Below, in pieces: positions 44,863 to 53,920 of a DNA stretch of 64,000 nucleotides (position 1 is its first letter; each line of letters begins with the position of its first letter). Under the pieces are notes generated by a model. The model did not search any database. It saw nothing but the letters and a program-made list of their open reading frames with translations, and was not told the origin of the DNA. Origin of the DNA: Desulfuromonadales bacterium. GTDB lineage: Bacteria > Desulfobacterota > Desulfuromonadia > Desulfuromonadales > JAGXHI01. The stretch spans positions 1 through 64,000 of the forward strand of contig JAGXHI010000068.1 of the NCBI GenBank assembly GCA_024636295.1, in the 5' to 3' direction. Made by a program: the position numbers and the translations under genes.

Positions 44863-45519
44863 TCATGCCGGCTCTGCAAGCAATAAACGGTTTTTCGGGG
44901 TGATATCCCTCGGAATGATTTGTGTGTAGATCTTGTAACCCTGGGAGCTCAGCCGTGCCGCCCGGGTGGCGTCAATCGCCAGCGGCCCATCCATCCATCC
45001 CTGGAGCCCTCCCATATTCCCATCATCCAGATGGTGGCAGCATGGCAGCACCGCTACCCTGGAGCCCGCGACCATCGCCCGTTCCAGAACGAGGTCGGTC
45101 AACGCCCCGCAGGCGTGGACGGAAACGACCAGGTCGTCCGGTGTAAGGGCGATCTTCTCTATCTCTCCCTGCTCAAACCGGATCCGCCCGCGAAGTCGAG
45201 GCCACGTCTCTTCAAGCGCTGCAGCAAGCGCCCCGGCGCTTTCAGGAATATGAAGGTCGACGGCCAGCGCTTCCGGCGAGCTGTCGTCGAGAAGCATCAG
45301 TATATAGGCCAGAAGACCGTGCCCGCAAGCCAGGTCGACTACACGCCCTCCGCGGAAACGGCGCCGCACCCGACGGGCCGTCTCCCAGGCCTCGAACAGC
45401 TCTTTTCGCGGCAGACACCCGGCATGGCATACGGAACGGGCGATGCGGTCGAACAAGGTTTCCCCGTCAAACCGGGAGAGCTGATGGTCATTGAGCCGGT
45501 TGCGGGAGGATCGATCCAT
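44863..45519 (-). CDS. Class I SAM-dependent methyltransferase (METTL25/methyltransf_32-like)
   Basis: The 218-residue protein has the SAM-binding motif VVDLACGHGLLAYIL near 55, an acidic loop (ALAVDLHIPESA), and the distinctive VSVHACGALTDLVLERA and AVLPCCHHLDD segments seen in RNA/protein methyltransferases of the METTL25/RRNAD1-like group. The substrate is unknown. ATG 45519 is favoured over an upstream extension that would run through a poly-A-rich intergenic stretch and a terminator hairpin. Confidence 0.8.
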   Translation of the reverse strand: MDRSSRNRLNDHQLSRFDGETLFDRIARSVCHAGCLPRKELFEAWETARRVRRRFRGGRVVDLACGHGLLAYILMLLDDSSPEALAVDLHIPESAGALAAALEETWPRLRGRIRFEQGEIEKIALTPDDLVVSVHACGALTDLVLERAMVAGSRVAVLPCCHHLDDGNMGGLQGWMDGPLAIDATRAARLSSQGYKIYTQIIPRDITPKNRLLLAEPA

Positions 45520-45641
45520 GATCGGTTCCTGGCTGGGAGAGGGCGAATATCCGGAAAGAACGACAAAGCAGGAGATTACTTTTGATTCCTGAAACTTGTC
45601 AAAGATAATGCGACAAGGATTCGAATTCTTCCTGAACGCAA

Positions 45642-45668
45642 CGAAGGCGGGCCATCGGTCCGCCTTCG
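45642..45668. repeat. Dispersed palindrome / terminator, copy A
   Basis: CGAAGGCGG and CCGCCTTCG form a perfect 9-base stem. Nearly the same palindrome occurs at 46363-46390. Located downstream of the small gene 45863-46147 on the minus strand, it can terminate that transcript. The rest of the gap 45520-45862 holds a T-rich run near 45707-45728 but no gene that I trust. Confidence 0.65.
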
Positions 45669-45862
45669 AGTTAACCGGATCTATTTCAATAAATTCCAGG
45701 ACCTTATCTTTTTTTATTTTTTTCACGCAAGCCGGACCTGACGTCGCTGCGAAGCCATCAAGCCGAAATCAGACCTTTATCTCTCGATGTCCACTCTCCT
45801 TCCATGGTCCCAAAGGAGGATAGAAATGAGGCCTCGATTGACAAGTGAGGATCTCGGTTTTG

Positions 45863-46147
45863 TTACGATTCCAGCTCCAGCATCCGGCAGGCAGCGGAGA
45901 AAGCGGCTTCCAGCCGCTCCCGATCAGGAGGGGCTTCGGCCTCGCTGAGAACGACGATGTCGGCGATGGTCTTTTCCACCTCGGAGGGCGATTCCTCGGA
46001 CAGATCACCGGCGCGTACCAGCAGTCGGCTCCAGATGAGGAGTCCCTGCAGGTTTTCCGCCTGGGCATAATACAGGACGTTCATCAGAGCGGTAAGGCGT
46101 ACTTCCTCGGCGTTGATCGGGGGGTACATTTCAAAATTTTCGGGCAT
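45863..46147 (-). CDS. Small conserved-looking protein, unknown
   Basis: The 94-residue acidic, mostly helical protein (EEVRLTALMNVLYYAQAENLQGLLIWSRLLVRAGDL, EVEKTIADIVVLSEAEAP) has no signal, membrane segment or motif that I recognise. ATG 46147 has TGGGAGAG upstream. It lies between elbB and the methyltransferase, each separated by a palindromic terminator, so it appears to be its own transcription unit. Confidence 0.6.
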   Translation of the reverse strand: MPENFEMYPPINAEEVRLTALMNVLYYAQAENLQGLLIWSRLLVRAGDLSEESPSEVEKTIADIVVLSEAEAPPDRERLEAAFSAACRMLELES

Positions 46148-46362
46148 AGACAGTCTCTCCCAGGAATGACGGGCACGGCTTGCAGGAGCACCGGACCCAA
46201 AGACGGGATGCGGATGGCGCTGCCGTTCACCGGCTTCTTTCTGGCGGATGACCACGGGCCTCGAGGGGCGAATGAAAGATACCAGACAGCCGACTTATTT
46301 TTAAAAACGTGCCGTCGCTGACAGACAAGAAGATCACGATGTTTCTCGAAGTCGAAAAGGAA

Positions 46363-46390
46363 CGAAGGCGGACCATCCGATCCGCCTTCG
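46363..46390. repeat. Dispersed palindrome / terminator, copy B
   Basis: CGAAGGCGGA and TCCGCCTTCG form a perfect 10-base stem with an 8-base loop; on the minus strand TTCCTTTTC follows. It sits 28 bases after the elbB stop and is the probable elbB terminator. Confidence 0.72.
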
Positions 46391-46417
46391 CAGTATTCCG
46401 GTTTGGAAAAGGAGCAA

Positions 46418-47080
46418 TCAGATCAGCTCCAGCACTGCCTTAACCGTTTTCTCGATCCCCTCCGCCGCCTCGCTGATGCGGCCTGCGAGCATGTAGGCAG
46501 GGGTGGAGACAATTTTGTTTTCCCTGTCAATCACGAACTCGTTCACCGGGCAGGCCTCGTGGGTGGAGCCCATCGCCTCCAGGGCGCTGGCCGTATCCTT
46601 GTCGCTGCCTATGGTGAGTTTGTGGGCCAATTTGTCATTGCCGAGGACTTTGGACACCAGAGCAGGGGCGATACATATGGCGGCAAGCGGCTTTTTGGCC
46701 TTGACCACCTCCCGCACCAGGCGGGCCACCTCGGGGTGGATGTCGCAGTCGGGACCTTTTACGGCAAAATCGCACAGGTTTTTGGCCGCGCCAAAACCTC
46801 CGGGAAAAAACAGAGCGTCGATATCAGAGACGTTTACATCTTTAACATTTTTAACGGCCCCCCGGGCAATTCGCGCCGATTCGACCAGAACATTGCGTTT
46901 CTCACCCTCTGCCGGTTCACCCGTCAAGTGGTTGACCACATGCATCTGCTCCATATCCGGCGCCATGCAGACGGCTTCGGCGCCGGCCCGGTCCAGGGCC
47001 AGCAGCGTGATGACCGCTTCATGGATTTCACTGCCGTCGTAAACGCCGCAACCCGAGAGAACCACTCCAACTTTTGCCAT
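46418..47080 (-). CDS. elbB: Isoprenoid biosynthesis glyoxalase ElbB (DJ-1/PfpI superfamily)
   Basis: The 220-residue protein matches ElbB throughout: VGVVLSGCGVYDGSEIHEA at the N-terminus, DALFFPGGFGAAKNL, and AAICIAPAL around the nucleophile-elbow cysteine. Related E. coli ElbB has weak glyoxalase activity and an unclear link to isoprenoid production. AAAGGAGGTAAAG precedes the ATG. It is monocistronic. Confidence 0.93.
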   Translation of the reverse strand: MAKVGVVLSGCGVYDGSEIHEAVITLLALDRAGAEAVCMAPDMEQMHVVNHLTGEPAEGEKRNVLVESARIARGAVKNVKDVNVSDIDALFFPGGFGAAKNLCDFAVKGPDCDIHPEVARLVREVVKAKKPLAAICIAPALVSKVLGNDKLAHKLTIGSDKDTASALEAMGSTHEACPVNEFVIDRENKIVSTPAYMLAGRISEAAEGIEKTVKAVLELI

Positions 47081-47339
47081 AAAACTTTACCTCCTTTGTT
47101 GGTCATTCAATCCGCTTCTTCGATCAGGAATTTTGTCTGTAAGAGCAATTTAGCGCAGGTAAAAATCGCCATTTCGATTAGAATTTTCTTTTCATTTCTT
47201 CCTGTTTTTACCTTCAGGACATGAACAAGTCAAGGTTAAATATGCTCTGAAATATAATTAGCAATTTTTCATATCGACTCTTGATGCCATTCTCACAGCC
47301 GGTAGACTGATGGTGGGCGGATAAGGGGGTCAGGCGGAA

Positions 47340-48527
47340 ATGATGACGAAAACTTCATGTGGCGTTCTCCTGTCGTTTTTTTGCATTCTGGCGATTCTTC
47401 CTGCTTTGAACGGATGTGGGGGGGAGGAGGGGCTGGTCGAGAGTTCGGCCGTTCTGAATTTTCCTCCGACGGCCGAGGCCGGTCCCGACCGGACAGTCCT
47501 GCCCGGAGAAGAGGTTCTTCTCGATGGCAGTGCAAGCAGCGACCGCAATGGTGATTCATTATCCTTTTTCTGGAGGTTCATCTCCCGACCGACCGGCAGT
47601 TCGGCCGTTCTGTCCGATCCCGCCGCGATTATGCCTGCCTTTATCGCAGATGCAGGGGGAAACTATGTTCTCGAACTGGCCGTCAATGACGGGCAAAACG
47701 AAGATAACGACCTCGTGACGATCCGGGCGGCCGAACCGGAGGAGAATCTTCCTCCCGAGGCGGATGCGGGACTCGATCGTACGGTTCGGACTGGCGTTCC
47801 ATTGCTGCTCGATGGAAGGCAAAGCAGCGATCCCGAGGGAGATCTTCTCCGCTATTCCTGGGAAATCATCTCCCATCCCGGCGACAGCCTGGCCGTCATC
47901 TCCGGGCCGCTCACCTCAACGCCCGTCCTTGTTCCGGATGCAGTCGGTGAATTCGCTCTTGATCTTGTCGTGAGGGATTCCCTGGGTGCGAGCGCCACGG
48001 ACCGGATCGTTCTGACGGCGGTTCCGGGATCCCCGCCTCCAGCGGGAAATCGCGAGCCTTTGGCCAATGCGGCGCCCGATCGCCTCGTTCCCACGGGTGC
48101 GCTGGTGACCATCGACGGCGGGGAAAGCTTCGATCCAGACGGGGATGAGCTTTTCTTTTTCTGGAGTCTGATCGAAAAGCCTGCTCAAAGTGAAACCTCT
48201 CTGGTGGACCCTGCCGGTTCCATCGCTATCTTCCGGGCGGATGCAGCGGGTGATTATCATTTGCAATTGACAGTCACCGATGGATTTGCAACCAGCGATC
48301 CGGATTTTGCGATCGTCACCTCCAGTCCGTCTCCGCCGGATGGAATGGGTCTCTATGACAGCCTCTGCAGTGTCTGCCACAGCCTCGGACTTCACGATCC
48401 ATTGGGAGCGCCCGAGCTGTCCGGACAAGGTGAACTGCTGCCTCTGGTTTTCGATCCGGTCCACAAAGAACGGGTTCTATCCCCCGGAGAAATTCTTGCT
48501 CTTCGGGATTTCATCGATTTTCAATAA
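47340..48527 (+). CDS. Lipoprotein with three PKD-like domains and one c-type heme site
   Basis: The 395-residue protein has a signal with lipobox ALNGC. Three PKD/REJ-type repeats follow at about 35-130, 133-228 and 235-330, each with a PxAxAGxDR start and LDGSASSDRNGD-like turn. The C-terminal 65 residues hold a single CSVCH heme motif near 342 within a minimal cytochrome c. Such PKD-cytochromes are surface electron-transfer proteins. The ATG lies after GGGGGTCAGGCGGAA. The multiheme cytochrome gene follows after a separate promoter and riboswitch. Confidence 0.87.
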   Translation: MMTKTSCGVLLSFFCILAILPALNGCGGEEGLVESSAVLNFPPTAEAGPDRTVLPGEEVLLDGSASSDRNGDSLSFFWRFISRPTGSSAVLSDPAAIMPAFIADAGGNYVLELAVNDGQNEDNDLVTIRAAEPEENLPPEADAGLDRTVRTGVPLLLDGRQSSDPEGDLLRYSWEIISHPGDSLAVISGPLTSTPVLVPDAVGEFALDLVVRDSLGASATDRIVLTAVPGSPPPAGNREPLANAAPDRLVPTGALVTIDGGESFDPDGDELFFFWSLIEKPAQSETSLVDPAGSIAIFRADAAGDYHLQLTVTDGFATSDPDFAIVTSSPSPPDGMGLYDSLCSVCHSLGLHDPLGAPELSGQGELLPLVFDPVHKERVLSPGEILALRDFIDFQ

Positions 48528-48608
48528 GCAGGAATTCTTCACATGAAAATACGTTGAATTAACGACTTGGATACAAATCATTTTCGCTGAACAAAAAATT
48601 TTGCAAAA

Positions 48609-48636
48609 TTGACAAACTTAATTGTTGTGATCTAAT
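48609..48636 (+). promoter_or_regulatory. Sigma-70-type promoter for the riboswitch-cytochrome transcript
   Basis: TTGACA (48609-48614, perfect) and TCTAAT (48631-48636, five of six) are separated by 16 bases in an AT-rich stretch. Transcription would begin near 48643, about 40 bases before the GEMM-I aptamer. Confidence 0.75.
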
Positions 48637-48681
48637 AAGAAGAATTTTTATCCTTTTTCTTCGCAGCATTCAGCACTTAGA

Positions 48682-48765
48682 GCTTCGAAAAGCCAAACCG
48701 CCCGTGAGGGTGGGGCGGAAAGCCGCGGATCTTCCAGAGTGAAGACAGCCGGGTTGCCCGAAGAG
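48682..48765 (+). promoter_or_regulatory. GEMM-I cyclic-dinucleotide riboswitch, copy 3 (G20 type)
   Basis: The aptamer has closing stem GCTTCG/CGAAG, AAGCCAAACC, hairpin GCCCGTGAGGGTGGGGC, GCGGAAAGCC, a second hairpin and ACAGCCGGGTTGCCCG. By alignment to Vc2, position 20 is G, and positions 21/46 are C-G where the other two copies have G-C, a covariation supporting the fold. G20 is the c-di-GMP-type base. The 3' strand AGCCGGGTT is also the 5' arm of the following terminator, so ligand binding should block termination and turn the cytochrome gene on. Confidence 0.92.
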
Positions 48766-48788
48766 CCTTCCGGAAACCCGGCTTTTTG
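48747..48788 (+). terminator. Riboswitch-coupled intrinsic terminator
   Basis: AGCCGGGTT (48747-48755), part of the conserved aptamer core, pairs with AACCCGGCT (48775-48783), followed by TTTTT. Aptamer and terminator are mutually exclusive. Confidence 0.9.
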
Positions 48789-48922
48789 CCCCATTCTGAG
48801 GGCGCGTCAACCTGAAACTCATTCAAGGACAAGGAGGAAGTATGAGAGGCAGAGATTCCCCATGATTTCTTTTGAACGCGAGTCTTTTAACTCATGACAA
48901 AAATGACTAAAGGAGAAGGAAA

Positions 48923-51712
48923 ATGGAAGGATTAAGATTGTTTCAACGATTGGCGATAATTGCCATTCTGATTTTGACGGTCGGTATGCTCGGCTGCTCG
49001 GGCGATGACGGCGATCGCGGACCGGCAGGACCCCAAGGACCCGAAGGCCCGGCAGGACCTGAAGGACCTGAAGGACCCGGCGGGGGTGACGGCACCGGGG
49101 AGTCTATTCTCTCCGACTGGCAGCAAAGCGGGCACGCCGATATTGAGGGTGAACCCTTTCGCCACTGGGACGCAGAAGGGGAAATTCCCACGAGTTGCGC
49201 CCGGTGTCACTCCTCCGAAGGTTTCACATCCTTTCTCATGGATGGTGAGATCGAGGAAGCTGCCAATACCGAGGGGAGCATCTCCTGCAGCGCCTGCCAC
49301 GCCAGCACCATTTACGATTGGGCCTCGGGCCAGTTTAACGCCTCGACACCTCAACTCGAGCCGGTGACCTTCCCCTCCGGGGACACCGCCACCCTGGACG
49401 ATCCCAGCAATCTCTGCATGGTCTGCCACCAGGGGCGCGAATCGGGCGTGAGCGTACAGACGGCGATCGACGCCAATCCCGGCGGTCCCTTCCGGTTCAT
49501 CAACATCCATTACTATGCGGCGGCAGCCTCCCTATTCGGAAGCGAGGTCAACGGCGGTTTCGAATATGATGGCAAGGAATACGTCGGCCGCTTCACTCAC
49601 GTGCCTACGCGGGATACCTGTCTCGAGTGCCATATGGGACCCACTCCCGCCGAAGGACACACTTTCAATCCTCAGCCCGCGTACTGTACGGACTGTCACG
49701 GGGAAATCGATCCGGACGCCGAAAATCCTTTCCGCGACATCCGTCTGACGAGCACCACCGATTTCGATGGCGACGGCGATGCCCTGGAAGGGCTGTTTTT
49801 CGAGATCCAGACCCTGGCCGACGCTCTGCTGGCCGAAATTCAGGATTATGCGGCCGTCGAGATTGGCACGGAAATCGTGTATGCAAACAATTATCCCTAT
49901 TTCTTCGCGGATACCGACGGGGACGGTACGGGTGACGGAAACTACACGGAATTCGACGCACCCCTGCTGAGGGCGGCCTATAACTTCCAGGTCACCCAGA
50001 AGGAGCCCTGTGGCTACATCCACAATGCCCGATACATTATGCAGCTGCTCTACGATTCCATCGAGGATCTGGGCGGGGATGTCTCCGGCTTTGTTCGTCC
50101 GCCCGATGTGGGGGCAACAGGCGTCGTGGGCGAATGGCTGCAGAGCGGCCATGCCGACGTGACCGCCGAGGCCTTCAATCACTGGAATGACCCCGTGGAA
50201 GATCCGGAGGGAATTCCCGTTGGGTGCGCCAAGTGCCACAGTGAGGACGGGTTCCGTGATTTCGCCGAGGACGGAACCGTCGCGGAACCGGTTCCGGTCG
50301 TCCTCAACGAGGCAGGAACGCAGGTAACGCATGAAAGCACCCTGAGTTGTGGAACCTGCCACCTGCACGAGGGACAGATCGCTGTCACCACCGATTCAAC
50401 GACCCTCTATGAAGCGGGAGATTTCACGGCCCTCGAGCCGGTGACCTTTCCCTCAGGCGCCACGGCGACGTTGAACGGCAACAGCAATATGTGCATGGCC
50501 TGCCACCAGGGGCGCGAGTCCGGGGTGAGTGTCTCCTCGGCCATCGAGACCCTGGACGAGCACCGCTTCATCAACCGTCATTACTTCGCCGCCGCTGCCA
50601 TTCGCTTCGGCACCGAGGTGACCGCGGGCTACGAATACCCTGGCCGCACCTATGCCGGTCAGAACACATACCCCGCGCATCCCGCGGACCTGATCACCTG
50701 TGTGGGCTGTCATATGCGCGAAGGCGAAGCTTTCCACGTCTTCGAACCTGACATCACCCGCTGCAATGATTGCCACGTCGGCATTCAAAGCTTCGAGGAT
50801 ATCGGCATGACCGTGGGCCAGGATTACGACGGGGACGGCACCGTCGAAGGCTACCAGGCGGAACTCGACGCCTTCAAGGCGGAACTTCTCGCCGAGATTC
50901 AGAATTATGCCACCAATACGATCGGAACGGATATCGAGTACGTGCCCGGTCAGTATCCCTACTTCCTGGTTGCCGGAACTACCGATGGGTTTACGGTTTT
51001 TGACGACACCCTGCTTCCCGCCGCCTTTAACTTCCACTCCGCGCAGGACCCCTGCAACGACATGCACAACATCGAGTACGCCATCCAGACCGTCTACGAT
51101 TCTATCGACTCCCTGGATGACGGCACCCTCAACATGTCGGTGCAGATTGACGGCAATGTCGTGACGCGGCCGACAGCCGCGGGTGGCGGCGGAAACGGCA
51201 ATACGGCCCCCAGCGCGAGCGCGACCTTTAGCCCGGCCGCACCGGCCATCGACGACACGGTCACCCTTGACGCCAGTGGCAGCACCGATACGGAGGACGC
51301 CCCCCTGCAGCTGAACTACAGCTGGGCGCTGACGGCTCCTGACGGGAGCACCGCGGTTCTCAGCGACGCTACCGCGGCCTCACCGACGTTCACCGCCGAT
51401 TTGGCAGGCGCCTATTCCGCCACCGTGACGGTGACCGATACTGGAGGACTTACCGACACCGCCACAGCCTCCTTCACCATCGGGGACGGGGGGGCCGAGC
51501 CGCCGACAACGGTGATTTTCCAAAACACCATAGGCAATATAACCTTCAGTCACCCGATTCACACAAGTACTCTGGACTGTTCAGCATGCCATACAGCCGA
51601 TCCGTCCGAGCTGGTGGTGGATAATACGGGGCGGACTCAAGCTCACGGTTTCTGTGAAGAGTGCCACGCGCAACCAACCAGTGGCCCATGCAGCTTCTGC
51701 CATGGAAATTAA
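48923..51712 (+). CDS. 13-heme c-type cytochrome lipoprotein with collagen-like and PKD segments
   Basis: The 929-residue protein has a signal with lipobox GMLGC, then a G-x-y collagen-like stretch (about 31-56). Two homologous five-heme modules follow, CXXCH at about 92, 122, 165, 233, 255 and at 435, 476, 524, 593, 614, each beginning W.QSGHAD and ending with an EIQ(D/N)YA segment. Residues about 725-860 include a PKD-like domain, and a C-terminal three-heme unit has CXXCH at about 886, 911, 923. It is probably an outer-surface electron conduit for extracellular electron transfer. AAAGGAGAAGG precedes the ATG. It is under the G20 GEMM-I riboswitch. Confidence 0.93.
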   Translation: MEGLRLFQRLAIIAILILTVGMLGCSGDDGDRGPAGPQGPEGPAGPEGPEGPGGGDGTGESILSDWQQSGHADIEGEPFRHWDAEGEIPTSCARCHSSEGFTSFLMDGEIEEAANTEGSISCSACHASTIYDWASGQFNASTPQLEPVTFPSGDTATLDDPSNLCMVCHQGRESGVSVQTAIDANPGGPFRFINIHYYAAAASLFGSEVNGGFEYDGKEYVGRFTHVPTRDTCLECHMGPTPAEGHTFNPQPAYCTDCHGEIDPDAENPFRDIRLTSTTDFDGDGDALEGLFFEIQTLADALLAEIQDYAAVEIGTEIVYANNYPYFFADTDGDGTGDGNYTEFDAPLLRAAYNFQVTQKEPCGYIHNARYIMQLLYDSIEDLGGDVSGFVRPPDVGATGVVGEWLQSGHADVTAEAFNHWNDPVEDPEGIPVGCAKCHSEDGFRDFAEDGTVAEPVPVVLNEAGTQVTHESTLSCGTCHLHEGQIAVTTDSTTLYEAGDFTALEPVTFPSGATATLNGNSNMCMACHQGRESGVSVSSAIETLDEHRFINRHYFAAAAIRFGTEVTAGYEYPGRTYAGQNTYPAHPADLITCVGCHMREGEAFHVFEPDITRCNDCHVGIQSFEDIGMTVGQDYDGDGTVEGYQAELDAFKAELLAEIQNYATNTIGTDIEYVPGQYPYFLVAGTTDGFTVFDDTLLPAAFNFHSAQDPCNDMHNIEYAIQTVYDSIDSLDDGTLNMSVQIDGNVVTRPTAAGGGGNGNTAPSASATFSPAAPAIDDTVTLDASGSTDTEDAPLQLNYSWALTAPDGSTAVLSDATAASPTFTADLAGAYSATVTVTDTGGLTDTATASFTIGDGGAEPPTTVIFQNTIGNITFSHPIHTSTLDCSACHTADPSELVVDNTGRTQAHGFCEECHAQPTSGPCSFCHGN

Positions 51713-51757
51713 CCTCTGGGAATAACAATTGAAGATTCTTTTCAGCCCATGATCATC

Positions 51758-51787
51758 GGGGGCGGCTCTCAAGCCGCCCCCTTTTTC
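51758..51787 (+). terminator. Intrinsic terminator after the multiheme cytochrome
   Basis: GGGGGCGGCT pairs with AGCCGCCCCC around a four-base loop, followed by TTTTT. Confidence 0.92.
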
Positions 51788-51877
51788 AGGTCTTTTTTAC
51801 CTGAGGCGCCGGGTTTGTCACCTGATGACTCTGCGGCACGATTTCCTTCCGGGAAGATCGATTTTAAGGCGGAAATG

Positions 51878-51914
51878 AACAAAGGCGAATCCGTTGCCGG
51901 ATTCGCCTTTTGTT
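51878..51914. terminator. Terminator after speA (near-symmetrical)
   Basis: AAAGGCGAATCC pairs with GGATTCGCCTTT, flanked by A/T-rich arms on both sides. It lies just after the speA stop on the minus strand. Confidence 0.85.
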
Positions 51915-51942
51915 TCATCGCGTATTTTGAAAACAGCAAACC

Positions 51943-53856
51943 TTACTTTTCGTAATAGGTATACCCGCTCAGGCTCGCCGAGAACTCTTCCAGGAGTTTC
52001 TGTCTCTCCGCCACGCTGATCTTCCCCCGGCGGACCGCCTTTTCGGCCGTGGTGCGGAATTCCTCGAAGAGAGTTTCGGGTTGGTATTCCACATAGCTGA
52101 GAACGTCGGCGATGCTGTCGCCAGGGATCTCCTCCATCACGTCGAAGCCGCCGATCTCGTTGATCCGCACGCTGACCACGTGGGTGTCGCCGAAGAGGTT
52201 GTGCAGGTCTCCCAATGTCTCCTGGTAGGCGCCCATCAGGAAAACGCCCACGTAGTATTCCTCTCCCGGTTGCAGAGGATGCAGGGGGAGCGTGCGGCGT
52301 TCTCCTTCGGCGCCGATGAAGCTGTCGAGCTTTCCGTCGCAGTCGCAGGTCAGGTCGGAGATGATCGCTTCGCGCACCGGTCTCTCCCTATGGCGGTGGA
52401 TCGGCATGACGGGAAAAACCTGGCCGATCGCCCATGTGTCGGGCAGTGACTGAAAGACGCTGAAATTGCCGTAATAAATATCCGCCAGGCTGTCCCTGAG
52501 ACCGTTGAGCCCCGGAGACGCCTCGGGGAGGGAATCGAGCCGGACGGCAATCCCCTGGGCGACGGCCAGATAAATGTTCTCGGCCAGGGAGCGCTCCCGC
52601 AGGCTGATCTGGCCGATCTTGAACAGGTCGCGAATTTCATCCCGGAATTGCACGGCTGTTTCGTAACGTTCCCGGAGATTGGCCGAATCCAGATTCTTAT
52701 GAATGGTGAAGAGGTCGCGCACCCGTTCATGGGAAGGTTCGGGGAGGCTCTCCGGCAGCGAGACCGCCTCGAAATGGGTGATATCGAGGATGTTGAACAG
52801 AAGAATCGAGGAATAGGCGACGGTGGCGCGACCCGACTCGGTAACCAGGTGAGGGTGGGGGATGCCCTGGGGGTCCAAGGTGGACATGACCGTCTCCACG
52901 ATGGCGCGGCAGTAATCCTCGAGGGTGTAGTTGGAGGAATGCACATGATTGGCGCGCGCCCCGATGTAATCCACCGCCAGCCCCCCCCCGAGGTCGAGAC
53001 AGGACAAGGGCGCTCCCTCCCGGACCAGGTCGGCATAATACCGGCAGGCCTCCAGCACCCCGGCGCGGATGTCCCGGATGTCGGGAATCTGGGACCCCAG
53101 GTGGCAGTGCAGCAGCTCCAGGCAGTCAAGCATGCCGTTTTCCTTCAGGGTGTCCACCACCGTGATCAGCTGGGCCGTGCTCAGCCCGAAGCTGCTGCGG
53201 TCCCCGCTGGTCTCCGTCCAGAGTCCGCCCACCCTGGACGAGACTTTGATGCGAACCCCTATCAGGGGCTGGATGCCCAGAGCCCTGCTTCGTTCGATAA
53301 TCAGGGGCAGCTCGGCCGGCGATTCGATGACGAAGAAGCAGCGGAAGCCGAGCTTGCGCGCCCAGAGCCCCAGGTCGATGAACTCCCTGTCCTTGTAGCC
53401 GTTGCAGATCAGAAGTCCGCCTTCGCGAAGATTGGCAAGTGCCAGGACCAGTTCGGCCTTACTTCCGGCCTCGAGGCCATGGCCGTACGGCGCGCCGAAG
53501 CGGACGATCTCCCCGATGACGTGGCACTGCTGATTGACCTTGATGGGGAAGACCCCCCGGTATTCACCCCCGTAGCCTGCGCGGTTGATAGAGGCCCGGA
53601 AAGTTTCATTGAGCAACCCGATGCGGGCGTCCAGAAGATTTTCGATACGCAGCAGGACCGGCATTGCATGCCCTCTGGCTTCGATGCCGCGGATGATCTC
53701 CATCAGGGAAACGGTCACCTCTCCCGAGGGGAAGGAGGCCTTGACGGTCACCTCTCCGTCACTGGACAGATCGAAACTGCCGGCGCCCCACTTACGGATT
53801 CCATACAGGGCGGCGGAGTCCTCGACGGACCAATTCGGCATCGTTCTGGGATTCAT
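51943..53856 (-). CDS. speA: Biosynthetic arginine decarboxylase
   Basis: The 637-residue PLP enzyme has the cofactor Lys in FPIKVNQQCHV near residue 105, GLEAGSKAEL, HCHLGSQIPD, and LDLGGGLAVDY, all diagnostic of SpeA-type fold-III decarboxylases. It converts arginine to agmatine, the first step toward putrescine and spermidine. ATG 53856 is spaced better from AGGAG than ATG 53865, which nearly touches it. speE lies immediately upstream on the same strand. Confidence 0.95.
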   Translation of the reverse strand: MNPRTMPNWSVEDSAALYGIRKWGAGSFDLSSDGEVTVKASFPSGEVTVSLMEIIRGIEARGHAMPVLLRIENLLDARIGLLNETFRASINRAGYGGEYRGVFPIKVNQQCHVIGEIVRFGAPYGHGLEAGSKAELVLALANLREGGLLICNGYKDREFIDLGLWARKLGFRCFFVIESPAELPLIIERSRALGIQPLIGVRIKVSSRVGGLWTETSGDRSSFGLSTAQLITVVDTLKENGMLDCLELLHCHLGSQIPDIRDIRAGVLEACRYYADLVREGAPLSCLDLGGGLAVDYIGARANHVHSSNYTLEDYCRAIVETVMSTLDPQGIPHPHLVTESGRATVAYSSILLFNILDITHFEAVSLPESLPEPSHERVRDLFTIHKNLDSANLRERYETAVQFRDEIRDLFKIGQISLRERSLAENIYLAVAQGIAVRLDSLPEASPGLNGLRDSLADIYYGNFSVFQSLPDTWAIGQVFPVMPIHRHRERPVREAIISDLTCDCDGKLDSFIGAEGERRTLPLHPLQPGEEYYVGVFLMGAYQETLGDLHNLFGDTHVVSVRINEIGGFDVMEEIPGDSIADVLSYVEYQPETLFEEFRTTAEKAVRRGKISVAERQKLLEEFSASLSGYTYYEK

Positions 53857-53920
53857 CCTTTGCATTCTCCTGGTTGAATTTCAAGACGGCAAAATCAGGC
53901 CGGCGAAAGGGCGAACAAAA

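Noticed and set aside
45826-45951. 40-residue frame with a good AAAGGAGG ribosome site on the plus strand
   Set aside because: It runs antisense into the 3' end of the small gene 45863-46147, is Arg/Pro-rich and has no recognisable feature; the ribosome-site match may be chance.
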